This document shows, in pieces, positions 14,306 through 23,652 of a stretch of 40,585 nucleotides of DNA. The notes below the pieces were generated by a model that saw only the letters and a list, made by a program, of their open reading frames with translations, was not told where the DNA came from and did not search any database. Source of the DNA: a bacterium (GTDB lineage: Bacteria > Cyanobacteriota > Sericytochromatia > S15B-MN24 > VGJW01); contig JAJXWQ010000029.1 in NCBI GenBank assembly GCA_021781555.1, positions 1 through 40,585 of the forward strand, read 5' to 3'. How positions within the stretch are numbered: position 1 is the stretch's first letter; each line of letters opens with the position of its first letter. The translations under genes were made by a program, and so were the position numbers.

Positions 14306-16843
14306 TCACTGCGCCCGGTCCGCCTTGGCCCCCGGCCAGTCGGTTCGGGGCACCAGCCGGCGGATCTCGTCGGACAGGGATTCGAGGCTCACGGCGCCCT
14401 TCTGGATGACCCGCTTGACGCTGCCATCGAGCTGCTCGCGCTCTGCCCTTGAAAGGTCCTTCGCCGTCAGCACGATCACCGGGATGTCCCGCCAGTCGTC
14501 TCTGCCCCTGAGGGCCGCCGCGAACTCGAAGCCATCCATCACGGGCATCATCAGGTCGAGAATGATGAGCTCGGGCCGGAGTTCCTCCAGGCGGACCATG
14601 CCCATACTGCCGTTTTCGGCCTCGACCACCGACCAGCCGGACTTCTCGAGCATCCGCCGCATCATGCTCCGGCTCGCGACATCGTCCTCGACCAGCAGGA
14701 TGCGGCGACGGCCCTTGTACTCGTCGAGCACGGCCCGCAAGCGCTCGAGGTCGACCGGCTTGGTCACGTAGTGGGCCGCTCCGAGCGCGTAGGCCATCTG
14801 CTGATCGTCGAGTACCGAGACCATGATCACCGGAATGCTGGCCAGTTCGGGATCCGCCTTCAGCCGGCTCAGGACCGTCCAGCCATCCGTTTCTGGCATC
14901 ATCGCATCCAGGGTCACGAAGATGGGCTTGAGTTCCCGGGCCATGCGGATCCCCTCGTCTCCGCCCCGGGCGATCGCGACCTGGTAACCGAGCATCCCCA
15001 GGTTGTGCTTGAGAATCTGGCAAGAGACCATGTCGTCGTCCACGACGAGGGCAAGGGGCTGGTTCTGCCGGGTGGGACCCTCGTCGGGCCGCTCCCTCTC
15101 TTCGACCTTCGGCGCGCCACCAGCCGGCAAGCGGATCGTGAAAGTAGAGCCCTGGCCGGGCTCGCTCTCCACCGACACGTCTCCACCCATCATCTGGCAG
15201 AACCTGCGGGTAATGGCCAGCCCGAGCCCCGTTCCGCCGAACTCCCGCGTCGTGGAGGCATCCGCCTGGGTGAAGGCCTGGAATAGCTTTGCCATCTGCT
15301 CCGGGCTCATCCCGATGCCGCTGTCTCGAACGCGAAAGTGGATCTCGGAACCCGAAATGCCGACATCCAGATGGACGCTGCCGCCACGGGTAAACTTGCT
15401 GGCGTTGCTCAAGAGGTTCAGCAGGGACTGACGGAGTCGCATGCGATCGGCATGGATGGCCTCGATGTCGTCGGGACAAGCAACCGTGAAAACATTCGCG
15501 TTCTTTTCCATCAAGGGCGAGATCGTCGCCACGATGTCGGAGATCATGTCGGGAACCGCGATGTTCTCCGGGCTGAGCTCCATCTTGCCCGCCTCGATCT
15601 TCGACAGGTCGAGGATGTCGTTGATCAAGGCCAGCAGGTGCTTGCCTGCGGACTGGATCTTCCGGGAATCGGCGGCCATCTCCTCCTCGCCCCGATCGGC
15701 CAGCTCTTCTTCGAGCATTTCGGAATAGCCGATGACGGCATTGAGCGGCGTGCGAAGCTCGTGGCTCATGTTCGCAAGGAAGATGCTCTTGGCCGCGTTG
15801 GCCTCCTCGGCCACCGACCTGGCCTCGGAGAGTTCATCCAGGATCCGCTTTTGTTCCGAAAGATCGTGAATCGTCTCGATGGCCCCCAGAGTGGAGCCAT
15901 CGGGACCCACCAGGCTGCAGGCGACGGCCTGGGCCCACACGGGACGACCTCTGACGAAGATCTCGACCTCTGCGGTCAACATGTGGCGCCCGGATCTGAC
16001 CGTCTCGTACTTCTTCAGGAATTCCTCCTCGGGGTTGCGCAGGAGATCGATCAGGGTCGGCCTGCGCAGACCATAGAACGGAATGCCATGCTCGAAGTTG
16101 CCCTTGCCGATGATATCGGCGGCCCCGTATCCGGTCATTTCTTCCGCCGCCCGGTTCCAGGCCGTCACGACGCCGTTGTTGTCTATGACGAAGGTGGGAT
16201 CGGGGAGATTGTCCAGGACGCCCGCGAGGTAATGCCGTTCGGCCGCCAGTGCCGCCGAGGCTGCCTTCTGCCCCGTGATGTCGATGGCCGCGGCCACGAA
16301 GCCGGTGAGCGTGCCGTCGTTCCCTCTAAGGGGCGTGATCGAGAGGTTGACCGGAACCCGCCGGCCATCCTTGCGAACGTAGGTCCACTCCTCGAGGCTC
16401 GATTGTCCATGGATCGCCGCTTCGACCAGCAGCTCCTCGGCACCGATCGGGCGCCCCACGGTCCCGGTGAGTTCCCGGGCGTGCTGCTCGATCTCGGCGC
16501 GCAGATGAAACTCCATAGCCAGCATCCGGCCCTCGACCTCGGACGCCCGGTAGCCCAGCAACAGCTCGGCCCCCCGGCTGAAAAGGGAGACCTTGTTATC
16601 GAGGCCCGCCACGATGATCGACACCTGCGACGCGGCGTCGAAGATGGCCTCGCGCTCGGCCTTGGCGTGCTGGATCCGGGCCAGCACGTGTTCGGTCTGC
16701 TCGAACTGCTCGACCACCAGCTGGGCGCTGACATCCGCCGCCTCGCGAGCCGTCCGCAACTCGCTCCGCAGCAAGGCATTCTCCTCGCGGAGCGCCGCAA
16801 GTTCCAGGCTCGGGGAATCACCAGCAAAGTGGCTGACAAGCAT
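14306..16843 (-). CDS. Hybrid sensor histidine kinase with two PAS and two receiver domains
   Basis: An 845-residue cytoplasmic hybrid kinase: coiled coil (about 12-65), PAS 1 (64-195), PAS 2 (204-332), HisKA with the phosphorylated His 361 in [12 protein letters not shown], HATPase_c with N, G1 (DSGIGM) and G2 (GTGLGL) boxes, then two receivers. Receiver 1 has VVDDD, the acceptor Asp in LDAMMP and a KP motif; receiver 2 has LVEDD, LDLMMP and a C-terminal IQKGA in place of KP. The start is ATG 16843, which has AAAGGTGAG upstream; a GTG four codons earlier is possible. It overlaps the hydrogenase maturation protease gene by 26 bases and is the last gene of the hydrogenase operon. With no membrane segment, its input must be cytoplasmic, and the hydrogenase encoded upstream is an obvious candidate (inference). 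Confidence 0.9.
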   Translation of the reverse strand: MLVSHFAGDSPSLELAALREENALLRSELRTAREAADVSAQLVVEQFEQTEHVLARIQHAKAEREAIFDAASQVSIIVAGLDNKVSLFSRGAELLLGYRASEVEGRMLAMEFHLRAEIEQHARELTGTVGRPIGAEELLVEAAIHGQSSLEEWTYVRKDGRRVPVNLSITPLRGNDGTLTGFVAAAIDITGQKAASAALAAERHYLAGVLDNLPDPTFVIDNNGVVTAWNRAAEEMTGYGAADIIGKGNFEHGIPFYGLRRPTLIDLLRNPEEEFLKKYETVRSGRHMLTAEVEIFVRGRPVWAQAVACSLVGPDGSTLGAIETIHDLSEQKRILDELSEARSVAEEANAAKSIFLANMSHELRTPLNAVIGYSEMLEEELADRGEEEMAADSRKIQSAGKHLLALINDILDLSKIEAGKMELSPENIAVPDMISDIVATISPLMEKNANVFTVACPDDIEAIHADRMRLRQSLLNLLSNASKFTRGGSVHLDVGISGSEIHFRVRDSGIGMSPEQMAKLFQAFTQADASTTREFGGTGLGLAITRRFCQMMGGDVSVESEPGQGSTFTIRLPAGGAPKVEERERPDEGPTRQNQPLALVVDDDMVSCQILKHNLGMLGYQVAIARGGDEGIRMARELKPIFVTLDAMMPETDGWTVLSRLKADPELASIPVIMVSVLDDQQMAYALGAAHYVTKPVDLERLRAVLDEYKGRRRILLVEDDVASRSMMRRMLEKSGWSVVEAENGSMGMVRLEELRPELIILDLMMPVMDGFEFAAALRGRDDWRDIPVIVLTAKDLSRAEREQLDGSVKRVIQKGAVSLESLSDEIRRLVPRTDWPGAKADRAQ

Positions 16844-17426
16844 GGATCTTCTCACCTTTGACGAGCGCCAGGCACAGGGAGACGGCCTTTTCCACAGCCG
16901 CCTCGCCGACCGGGGGCTCTAGCCCGACCAAGAGAATTTCCGCAGGCAATCGCTCGAGAACGGCGGGAAGGGCGCCCAGGAGGTAGGGCAAGCCCCCGTC
17001 ATGGCCGTAGTGAACCCCTTCCGCACGGCCGAGCGCGACGGTGCAATCGTACAGCGTCACCTGGCCCGGATCGGACAGCCCGCTGGTCGCGTCGACCAGA
17101 ATCACGCGGCCAGCCTCCTCGAAATGCCCGAGCAGTCCCAGGCCCGCCAGGCCGGCATCGATCACCTGAACACCCGAAGGCAGGACGCCCCTGGCCAGCC
17201 GGTCATACACCAGCCAGCCCGCCCGATCTTCCGGGATCAAGGAGTTCCCCAGGCACAGGATGCGGGTCGGCGCGGACGGCCCCCCCGCAAAGGCGTTGCC
17301 AGCCCCAACGACGCGAGCACCGAGCGCGTCCGGTGGCGGGTCGCGCAGAGGCACGGCGCCGCTGTCGTTCGTCGCCCACCCACGATCGACCAACCGCGAC
17401 TCAAACCTGCAACGTAGCCCTGCCAA
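16818..17426 (-). CDS. Hydrogenase maturation protease (HybD/HycI family)
   Basis: Endopeptidase that removes the C-terminal tail of a NiFe hydrogenase large subunit after the metal centre is inserted. The core begins at [13 protein letters not shown] (acidic nickel ligand after the GN motif), continues with [14 protein letters not shown] (second acidic ligand) and [16 protein letters not shown] (His ligand), and ends with [12 protein letters not shown], in family order. The start is uncertain: the TTG at 17426 overlaps the large-subunit gene by 26 bases, and a GTG at 17354 would shorten the protein by 24 residues; the first 50 residues are outside the conserved core. Its position directly after the large-subunit gene, and the tail left on that subunit, show that this hydrogenase is matured by cleavage. 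Confidence 0.85.
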   Translation of the reverse strand: MAGLRCRFESRLVDRGWATNDSGAVPLRDPPPDALGARVVGAGNAFAGGPSAPTRILCLGNSLIPEDRAGWLVYDRLARGVLPSGVQVIDAGLAGLGLLGHFEEAGRVILVDATSGLSDPGQVTLYDCTVALGRAEGVHYGHDGGLPYLLGALPAVLERLPAEILLVGLEPPVGEAAVEKAVSLCLALVKGEKIHACQPLCW

Positions 17427-18939
17427 GGCTCTGTCCTCCCCGAACGGCGTGAACGCTGCAAACCAGGCAGGGATCGAACGAGCGGATCACGTGGCCGACC
17501 GCGACCGGGTTGTCGGGATCCGCAATGGGCGTACCCAGCAGAGCCTCCTCCCAGGGCCCCCTGATTCCGGCAGAATCGCGGGGTGAGGCATTCCAGGCCG
17601 TCGGTGTGATGATCTGGTAACGCTCGATGCGCCCGCCGGAAAGGGTGATCCAGTGCCCCAGGGCCCCACGAGCGGCCTGGGTGAGGCCAGCCCCCCTGCC
17701 GTCGGTGATCTCGCCCGGGGGGTTGTAAAGCTCCACGGTCTCGGCCTGCAACAGCTCCTCGAGCCAGGTGTCGAGAGCATCCATGAGGCTCGCCGGTCGC
17801 ACCAGGCGGGCCAGCTCTCGGATCACGGCGTCCGGACCGCCCCGGCCCACCAGATCCGAGAACAGGGGATTCCCTGCCATCAGGAACTCGGCCAGGGGAC
17901 CGGTTTCCGCCGGAAGTCCCCGATAGCGTGGCGCCTTGGCCCAGGAGTAGCGCCCACCATCGGGACCGCTCGCATAGGGTCGGGTGAGGCCCTCGAAAGG
18001 GTGCAGCCCACCCTCGTAGCCCTCGAACCAGGAGCTGGCGATGTGCTCGGTGACCTCGCCCTGGTCGAAGGGCGCAAGGGCGCCGTTCTGGATGAATCCG
18101 GCCGCTATCAGCGTGGCGGAGGGCGCCTTGACCCTGGTATCTGCGGGCAGGTCCAGGGCCCCGAAGGAGAGGAAGTTGCCATGGCCGCGCCCGAGGCCGG
18201 TGAGGCCGGCCTGGCGGGCAAAGCGCAGGAAGAATCCGACCTCGCTGTCGCGCTGGGAGGGATTCTCCTCGAGCCAGGCATCCAACCCGGCCGCCGTCCC
18301 GACCTCGCGCCAGCGCTCCACGCTGCAGCCCAGGACCTTCTGCTCGTACCAGGAGCGGAAATCGCGCACGATCTGGCGGCACCGCATGAGGCCGATGCGA
18401 TCTGGAGCGTGGACCACCCCCCCGGGAACCATGTAAGAGGAGTGCGGCCACTGGCCTCCGATGAGACCGATGATATCGAGGAGCTTCTTCGTCTGCTGCA
18501 GGGTTTCGATGCAGCTCGAACCGCGCAACGGGGTGTACCGGGCGACGGCCTCGTCGAACATGGGGTGGGCACGATAGGCAGAAACCGCGAAATCCACCAT
18601 GTACATCAGCACCGCCTGGCGGATATCGCTCTGGATATGCTCGGCCATCAAGGCGACGTTGCGCAGGCGGACGGCATCGCCCGGAATCTTGGCCCCGCTC
18701 GCGTCGTCGAGGGCCCGCACCGCCGCGGTCAGGTGGGTGGTCGAGCAGATACCGCAAACCCGCGGTGTGATGACCAGGCCATCGAGGGCACCCCGATCGA
18801 TGAGCAAGTTCTCGATGCCGCGATACATCGTACCGGCGCTCCAGGCGTCCACAACCACGCCATCGGCCACTTCGACCCGGATCTCCAGATCGCCCTCAGC
18901 CCGATTGAGCGGTATGTCGAGAATTCGGCGTTCTCCCAT
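17401..18939 (-). CDS. hupL: NiFe hydrogenase large subunit
   Basis: Catalytic subunit of a NiFe hydrogenase, which oxidises or senses H2. The 512-residue protein has both cysteine motifs that hold the NiFe(CN)2CO centre: RVCGICSTTH (C62, C65) and DPCLVCSVH (C491, C494, H497). A 15-residue tail follows His 497, matching the maturation protease next door. The L0 motif reads RAEGDL where most enzymes have RxEGH. No Tat or membrane signal. The ATG at 18939 follows the small-subunit stop by 5 bases. With its partner it most resembles group 2 (cytosolic, cyanobacterial-type uptake or sensory) enzymes. Pure sensors of the HupUV/HoxBC type lack the tail, so this is not one of those. The symbol is used by resemblance. 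Confidence 0.92.
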   Translation of the reverse strand: MGERRILDIPLNRAEGDLEIRVEVADGVVVDAWSAGTMYRGIENLLIDRGALDGLVITPRVCGICSTTHLTAAVRALDDASGAKIPGDAVRLRNVALMAEHIQSDIRQAVLMYMVDFAVSAYRAHPMFDEAVARYTPLRGSSCIETLQQTKKLLDIIGLIGGQWPHSSYMVPGGVVHAPDRIGLMRCRQIVRDFRSWYEQKVLGCSVERWREVGTAAGLDAWLEENPSQRDSEVGFFLRFARQAGLTGLGRGHGNFLSFGALDLPADTRVKAPSATLIAAGFIQNGALAPFDQGEVTEHIASSWFEGYEGGLHPFEGLTRPYASGPDGGRYSWAKAPRYRGLPAETGPLAEFLMAGNPLFSDLVGRGGPDAVIRELARLVRPASLMDALDTWLEELLQAETVELYNPPGEITDGRGAGLTQAARGALGHWITLSGGRIERYQIITPTAWNASPRDSAGIRGPWEEALLGTPIADPDNPVAVGHVIRSFDPCLVCSVHAVRGGQSLGRATLQV

Positions 18940-18944
18940 TTCGT

Positions 18945-19883
18945 TCAGACCCGGTTCTGCCTCTCGGTGAGTCGCTCGGGAGCCGCCACGGCGGCCATCC
19001 CCTTGTAGACCATGTAATGGGCGCGTCGAACCCCCGGCGGAAGGTTCAGGGGAATGCCCTCCACGTTCGGAGTGACGAAGAAGGGCGATCGCTGGGGGAA
19101 ATCAGGCTCGGTGCACCCGAAACAGGGAACGCCCACCCTGGGCTTGGACGTGCCCTTGCTCCACAAGAGCTTGTTGCAGGGTCCGTAGGCCAGCGGGCCG
19201 TGGCAGCCCATGTGGAAGAAGAGGCAGCCCCGGCCTCCGAAATCCTGCTCTTCGACCCGAAACTCGTGATACTCGTTTCGACTGCAGCCCTGGTGCACCA
19301 GCGTACCGAACCACTCGAGGGGACGATTCAGCCCATCGAGGTCGAGCCGGACCCCTTCCGCCAGCGCGCTCAGCGCCCCGAGGACGACCTCGGCATGCAC
19401 CGGGCAGCCGCTCAGGTTGAGCACCGGCAAACCCCGAGCACTGCGAAATCCACTCCCGAGGAACCCACCCGGCTCGTGGCCCTTGAACTGCAGGCCGGTC
19501 GCCTCGATCTCGGCGCCAACGCCCAGGCCGCCGAAACTGGCGCAGGTGCCGGCTGCCACCACGAACCCGGCCCGGTGTGCCAGCTCCGCGATCAGATCCT
19601 TCTTGGGCCGACCGTTCCACCGGTCAAAGAGGCCCGTTCCGGCCGGTCCGCGAATGACGGCCCCCTCCACGACGAGGACATCGAGCGGTCGCCGGCCCGA
19701 GATGATGGCGTCCAGCAGCGCCTGGTGCTCGCCAGCCGACAGATTGGACAGGGAAGGATGCCACAGCACCTCGATATCCAGAGCCGACAGAAGGTCGAGC
19801 AGGCTCGGCGAACTCGCGCTCAGCAGCGCCATCGTGTCGCCCCCGCAGCCCCCGGATTGCAGCCAGTAAACGGAGAACGACAT
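18945..19883 (-). CDS. hupS: NiFe hydrogenase small subunit, cytosolic type, Asp at a proximal-cluster position
   Basis: Iron-sulfur electron-transfer subunit of the NiFe hydrogenase, 312 residues. It begins directly with the cluster domain (MSFSVYWLQSGGCGGDTM) and has no Tat signal peptide, as in group 2 hydrogenases. The usual CxxC at the proximal cluster is C13-GG-D16, so one cysteine ligand is replaced by aspartate. The other proximal ligands appear in AAGTCASFGG and NLSGCPVH; medial and distal ligands in HQGCSRNEY, GGRGCLFFHMGC and VPCFGCTEPDF. The LWHPSL motif (about 40-45) is typical of the cyanobacterial group. The ATG at 19883 overlaps the stop of the adenylate cyclase gene by one base (TGATG), tying hydrogenase synthesis to that of the signalling protein. 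Confidence 0.92.
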   Translation of the reverse strand: MSFSVYWLQSGGCGGDTMALLSASSPSLLDLLSALDIEVLWHPSLSNLSAGEHQALLDAIISGRRPLDVLVVEGAVIRGPAGTGLFDRWNGRPKKDLIAELAHRAGFVVAAGTCASFGGLGVGAEIEATGLQFKGHEPGGFLGSGFRSARGLPVLNLSGCPVHAEVVLGALSALAEGVRLDLDGLNRPLEWFGTLVHQGCSRNEYHEFRVEEQDFGGRGCLFFHMGCHGPLAYGPCNKLLWSKGTSKPRVGVPCFGCTEPDFPQRSPFFVTPNVEGIPLNLPPGVRRAHYMVYKGMAAVAAPERLTERQNRV

Positions 19884-21481
19884 CAGCGCCCTACTTTCCC
19901 TGCCGGGCCCTCGGCGATCAGAAAGGTTTCCATCTCACCCTTGCCCTTGATATTGATCACGCCGCGCCGCTCGATGGGAAAGCGATCCCCCAACCGGCTG
20001 GCCGTCTCGGCAGAGACGTGAATGCGTCCGGGGATGCCGTGGGATTCCATACGCGAGGCCACGTTCACCGTGTCGCCCCAGACGTCGTATGCGAACTTGT
20101 GAGCCCCGATGACTCCCGCAACGACCGGCCCCGAATGCACGCCAATGCGCATGGAGAAATCTCGGCCGGCCGCGGTGCTGAAGCGGGCGACCGCGGCGAG
20201 CATCTGCTGGCTCAGTTCGATGCAGGCGGCCGCGTGATCGGGACGTGGCGCGGGGAGACCCGCCGCCACCATGTAGGCATCTCCGATCGTCTTGATCTTC
20301 TCGACCTGCAGACGGGTCGTGATGGAGTCGAGCTCGAAGAACAAGCGGTTGAGATCGTCCACCAGCTCCTGGGCGCTCACCTTGGCCGATATCGCGGTGA
20401 ACCCGACCAGATCGGCGAAGAGGATACTGACGTCGTCGAACCGATCCGCGATGCGGTGCTCGCCGGCATGCATCCGCCGGACCACGCCGGCCGGCAGGAT
20501 GTTGAGCAAGAGAGTCTCGCTCTTGCGCTTTTCCTCCTCGATCTGCTGCAGGTACTTCCGCTCCCGATCCCGAGCCTGCTTGCGCTCCAGGGAGGAGTCG
20601 ATCCTGGCCGAGAGCAGGGTCGGGTTGATCGGCTTGGGCAGAAAATCTTCGGCGCCGGCCTCCAGACAGCGCACGACACTCTCCATCTCGCTGAAGGCCG
20701 AGATCATGATGACGGGAATCCCAGCGGTTGCAGGCTGTTCCTTGAGCTTCATCAACACCTCGTAACCGCTGATGCCCGGCATCATCAAGTCGAGAAGAAT
20801 CAGGTCGTAGGCGTGCAAGCCCGTCATCTCGAGAGCGCGCTGCCCGCTCTCGGCGATGTCGGCACGCTGACCCTCCTTTCGCAACCGGCGCGCCAGGAGA
20901 TCCCGATTCGACTCGTTGTCGTCCACCACGAGAATGCGACCGGGCAAGGCTTTGCGGCCCACCTGCAGGGAGGAGCTCCGGAGGATCTGCTCCAGGGGCG
21001 CCACCAGCACGTCGCTGTTGAGAGCCGAGCTATGCTCGGCATCTCGCGAAAAATCGATGAGCGTCTCGAGCTGGTCGAGAAGCCGGCTCGCCTCGTCGAG
21101 CATGCGCTCCAGGTCCGGCACCATGCCTTCGATCCCGAGGAAGACCGCATCCTCGATGAGCATCTCGCAGTAGCCCTTGACCGCACTGAGCGGCGTCCGC
21201 AGATCATGGCGAATGGCTGCCTGAGCCGCCTCCGGGTCGTCGCCGCCCAGCACATCGGCACCCCGGTCGGGGTCGAGCAACAACCAGGACAGGTCCGCCA
21301 GGAGGCGTGCGGAGGAGTAGATGCGATCGAAATCGTTGATCAGGCTCTCGGTGCCGCTCTTGAGGGCCTCTTCGAAGAGCATCTCGGCGTAACCGAGCAA
21401 CGCCGTAACAGGAGCCATGAGATCTTGCCGCATGTTGGCCAGGAGAGCGGCCCTGGCCCAGTTCTCGCTTGCCCCCAACAT
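19883..21481 (-). CDS. DHp-DHp-receiver-class III adenylate cyclase
   Basis: A 532-residue signalling protein. Domains: a degenerate HisKA-like helix pair (about 12-65, Gln 19 in place of the phospho-His), a second HisKA-like pair with an intact His 92 in RHDLRTPL, a receiver (182-300; acidic pair 187-188, acceptor D231, K283), a coiled coil (300-330) and a class III cyclase (345-515). No HATPase_c domain is present. The cyclase has both metal aspartates (D357 in FADLVGF, D401 in TIGDAYM), the adenine-selecting pair K395 and D466 (YDVWG) and the transition-state residues N473 and R477, so an active homodimeric adenylate cyclase is predicted. Start ATG 21481 lies 18 bases after the response-regulator gene; a TTG four codons earlier is possible. 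Its stop overlaps hupS. Confidence 0.88.
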   Translation of the reverse strand: MLGASENWARAALLANMRQDLMAPVTALLGYAEMLFEEALKSGTESLINDFDRIYSSARLLADLSWLLLDPDRGADVLGGDDPEAAQAAIRHDLRTPLSAVKGYCEMLIEDAVFLGIEGMVPDLERMLDEASRLLDQLETLIDFSRDAEHSSALNSDVLVAPLEQILRSSSLQVGRKALPGRILVVDDNESNRDLLARRLRKEGQRADIAESGQRALEMTGLHAYDLILLDLMMPGISGYEVLMKLKEQPATAGIPVIMISAFSEMESVVRCLEAGAEDFLPKPINPTLLSARIDSSLERKQARDRERKYLQQIEEEKRKSETLLLNILPAGVVRRMHAGEHRIADRFDDVSILFADLVGFTAISAKVSAQELVDDLNRLFFELDSITTRLQVEKIKTIGDAYMVAAGLPAPRPDHAAACIELSQQMLAAVARFSTAAGRDFSMRIGVHSGPVVAGVIGAHKFAYDVWGDTVNVASRMESHGIPGRIHVSAETASRLGDRFPIERRGVINIKGKGEMETFLIAEGPAGKVGR

Positions 21482-21499
21482 CCCGCTGCCCAAGCTCCG

Positions 21500-21910
21500 T
21501 CAGTGCACTGAGGCTGCGCGGGTCAAGATCGTTTCGATCTTTTCGAGCAATCGCGGTAGATCCACCGGCTTGGTGTCGTAATCGTCACAACCGGCTTCCA
21601 GAGCCTTGTCTCGATCTGTGGCCATGGCATGCGCGGTCAACGCGATCACAGGAATCTTCTTGAGCTCCGCATCGGCCTTCAACCGACGCGTGGCCTCCCA
21701 ACCGTCCAGCTTGGGCAAGCTCATGTCCATCAAGATGAGATCAGGGGCCTCCGAAGCGGCCATCGCCACCCCTTGCTCGCCGTCGGTTGCCATGACGACC
21801 GAATACCCCTTCCGAATCAGCCGTCGCGACAACATATCGCGGTTCATCTCGTTGTCCTCGACAATGAGAACCTTGGGCACTTCTCCGGTTGAAGGCGACC
21901 GATGGAACAT
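21500..21910 (-). CDS. Single-domain response regulator (DivK/CheY-like)
   Basis: A stand-alone receiver of about 136 residues with no output domain. It shows VLIVEDNEMNRD (acidic pair), the phospho-acceptor Asp in LMDMSLP, the T/A switch in ALTAHAM and the KPVD lysine. The EDNEMNRDMLSRRL opening is typical of DivK-type phosphorelay carriers. The ATG at 21910 is chosen since the receiver fold starts about ten residues later; upstream in-frame residues have no family character. It is the first gene after the promoter at 21994-22022 and precedes the cyclase gene by 18 bases. Likely role: shuttle of phosphoryl groups between the hybrid kinase and other DHp or receiver domains in the operon (inference). 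Confidence 0.9.
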   Translation of the reverse strand: MFHRSPSTGEVPKVLIVEDNEMNRDMLSRRLIRKGYSVVMATDGEQGVAMAASEAPDLILMDMSLPKLDGWEATRRLKADAELKKIPVIALTAHAMATDRDKALEAGCDDYDTKPVDLPRLLEKIETILTRAASVH

Positions 21911-21993
21911 CTCGCGCCCCTGTCTTGAAGGTGATTGAAGACCTGCTCCCTTAGGGTGCGCGCACCTCCCGACACACGCCATCCGAGCAATAC

Positions 21994-22022
21994 ACTATAG
22001 AAGCAACCGTACCAGTCCGCAA
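21994..22022 (-). promoter_or_regulatory. Promoter of the response regulator-cyclase-hydrogenase operon
   Basis: On the minus strand TTGCGG (22022-22017) and TATAGT (21999-21994) are separated by 17 bases, the same spacing and -10 word as the rpsL promoter. It lies in the gap between the invertase stop and the response-regulator ATG, giving a leader of about 75-80 bases. Confidence 0.6.
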
Positions 22023-22085
22023 CCAGCTCGCCCGACCGGGGCCCGAGCGCCTGCGGCCCGGACCCGATAGAAGCGCCCGCCGGAG

Positions 22086-23519
22086 CTACCGTTCCTGCTG
22101 CAAGGGACCGGGTGCTGCCGCGACAAGCCAGCCTCCCTGCGGAACCAGACGAACCTGCCAGAAGGCCTCGATGCCGGAGCGTAGCGCCTCGTCGGCAACC
22201 AAATAACCCGCGATCGACCAGGTCTGCCGGGTCCTGGCATTGAGGCCCGGATGGCCCTCGCTGTCGTAAAACTCGGCCCAGAAGGGCGGCAGCCCCGAGC
22301 TCGCGACCGCCAAGGCGCGGGTGGCCAGTTCGCCCCGGCCGCTGGCCAGGCACGCCGCCACGAAGGACCAGAGGATGTACGGCCAGTGCCCTCCGTTGTG
22401 ATAGCTGCCAGGCCGCGCCCGGGCATCTCCGTCCATCCAGATTTCGTAGTTGGGACCCGTCAGGCTGGGCCAGCACACGGTGACGGGCATGCAACCGATG
22501 AGATCCTCCCAGCGAGCGGCGATGCCACCCATGAGGGCCTCGATCCGCGGCTCCGAGAGAATGCCGCTGACGGCCGCCAGGAGGTTGGGAAAGGGCCAGA
22601 GGCGGGTGTCGAGGTGCCGGGTTCGCAAGGTACCCCCGAGATAGCCGCAGCCGGGAGGCAAGGTCGCGATCGCCGGCCGGAGCCTGGAATAGTCGATGTT
22701 GAAGGGATTGGGATTGTCCTTGCCATGGCCCTCCGGCGCGAGGAGCTCGCGATCGTCGACCGTCTGGCGATCGATCCAGTACCAGCGGTTGATCCAGGAC
22801 TGGAGCGCCTCGGCCTCCAGGCGGCACCACGCGCCGATCTCGGAGCCTGCTTCGAGGTAATCGAGGAGCCGGGCCGCCCACCTGAGTGCCAGGGCCAGGA
22901 GCACCTGAAGCTGCAGAGGATAGCCATAGAGGCCGGCCGGGCGATCGATCTCCGTGACGGACTCGGGCGCTGCCATGAGAGGAAGGGGGTCGAACCGCGG
23001 TGCGACCAGCAGGCCGAGGGCCGCTTCCAGGGCCTCGCGACGGGCCCGGAGCCAGTCAAGATCCTGCGTCGTCTCGACGAAGAGCCCCACCAGGATGACG
23101 AACCAGAGGGTGGAATCGACCGAGTGCACCGCACCGATCGCCTCCTCGCCGCCGTAATCCACCGCGTCGTAGCGCGGGGAGAAGCCGATGGGCATCAGCC
23201 CGTAGGTGCGGCGAAGACGGGATTGGCGGCGGATCAGGGCATCGAGGAAGAGTCCCACGATGCTGGGGTCGTACCGCAAGAAGAAGAGCATCGGGCCGAC
23301 GTTGTCCCGGGTCCACACGTTCGCGTAGTGGCTGGTGGGATCGTCCTGGCACGCGATGGTGCCACAGGGCTCCCCGCGCTCGTCCCGGGCCAGGGCGCCG
23401 AACAGCAGCTCGATCGCTTGATCCCGGACCGCGCTGCCGACCTGGTCGTGCTCTTCCACCTGCTCGTCAGTGCCTTGGTCGCAAGGTGCGGAGACTCTGC
23501 AGTTCGCCTTCCAGGCCAT
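22086..23519 (-). CDS. GH100 alkaline/neutral invertase-like glycoside hydrolase
   Basis: Cytosolic enzyme of glycoside hydrolase family 100, which hydrolyses sucrose to glucose and fructose and is known mainly from plants and cyanobacteria. The 477-residue protein has the family landmarks in order: GEPCGTIAC, NVWTRDNVGP (catalytic Asp region), AVHSVDSTLWFVIL, the DRPAGLYGYPLQLQVL helix, NPFNIDYSRL, GYLGGTL, the SYHNGGHWPYILW motif and the QTWSIAGYLVA tail. No signal peptide. The start is uncertain: ATG 23519 lacks a good ribosome-binding site, and a GTG about 20 codons later would also keep the fold. It lies 133 bases downstream of the sucrose-phosphate synthase-like gene on the same strand, so synthesis and breakdown of sucrose are encoded together. 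Specificity for sucrose is inferred from family and context. Confidence 0.8.
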   Translation of the reverse strand: MAWKANCRVSAPCDQGTDEQVEEHDQVGSAVRDQAIELLFGALARDERGEPCGTIACQDDPTSHYANVWTRDNVGPMLFFLRYDPSIVGLFLDALIRRQSRLRRTYGLMPIGFSPRYDAVDYGGEEAIGAVHSVDSTLWFVILVGLFVETTQDLDWLRARREALEAALGLLVAPRFDPLPLMAAPESVTEIDRPAGLYGYPLQLQVLLALALRWAARLLDYLEAGSEIGAWCRLEAEALQSWINRWYWIDRQTVDDRELLAPEGHGKDNPNPFNIDYSRLRPAIATLPPGCGYLGGTLRTRHLDTRLWPFPNLLAAVSGILSEPRIEALMGGIAARWEDLIGCMPVTVCWPSLTGPNYEIWMDGDARARPGSYHNGGHWPYILWSFVAACLASGRGELATRALAVASSGLPPFWAEFYDSEGHPGLNARTRQTWSIAGYLVADEALRSGIEAFWQVRLVPQGGWLVAAAPGPLQQER

Positions 23520-23652
23520 GGCCTGGCCGGGCGCTTGCGGACCTCCGCTGCCTGGGATGTGCCCAGGACGAGCCGGCAGGTAACGGCTCCCGGAAAAAGG
23601 CGCGCTCTTACCGGATATCGCTGCAAAGCTGGAGAAGTTTAGCGGCTTTGCT

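Noticed and set aside
17401-19883. Hydrogenase as a HupUV/HoxBC-type regulatory hydrogenase (group 2b)
   Set aside because: The large subunit keeps a 15-residue tail after the last His and a maturation protease is encoded next to it, features absent from HupV/HoxC.
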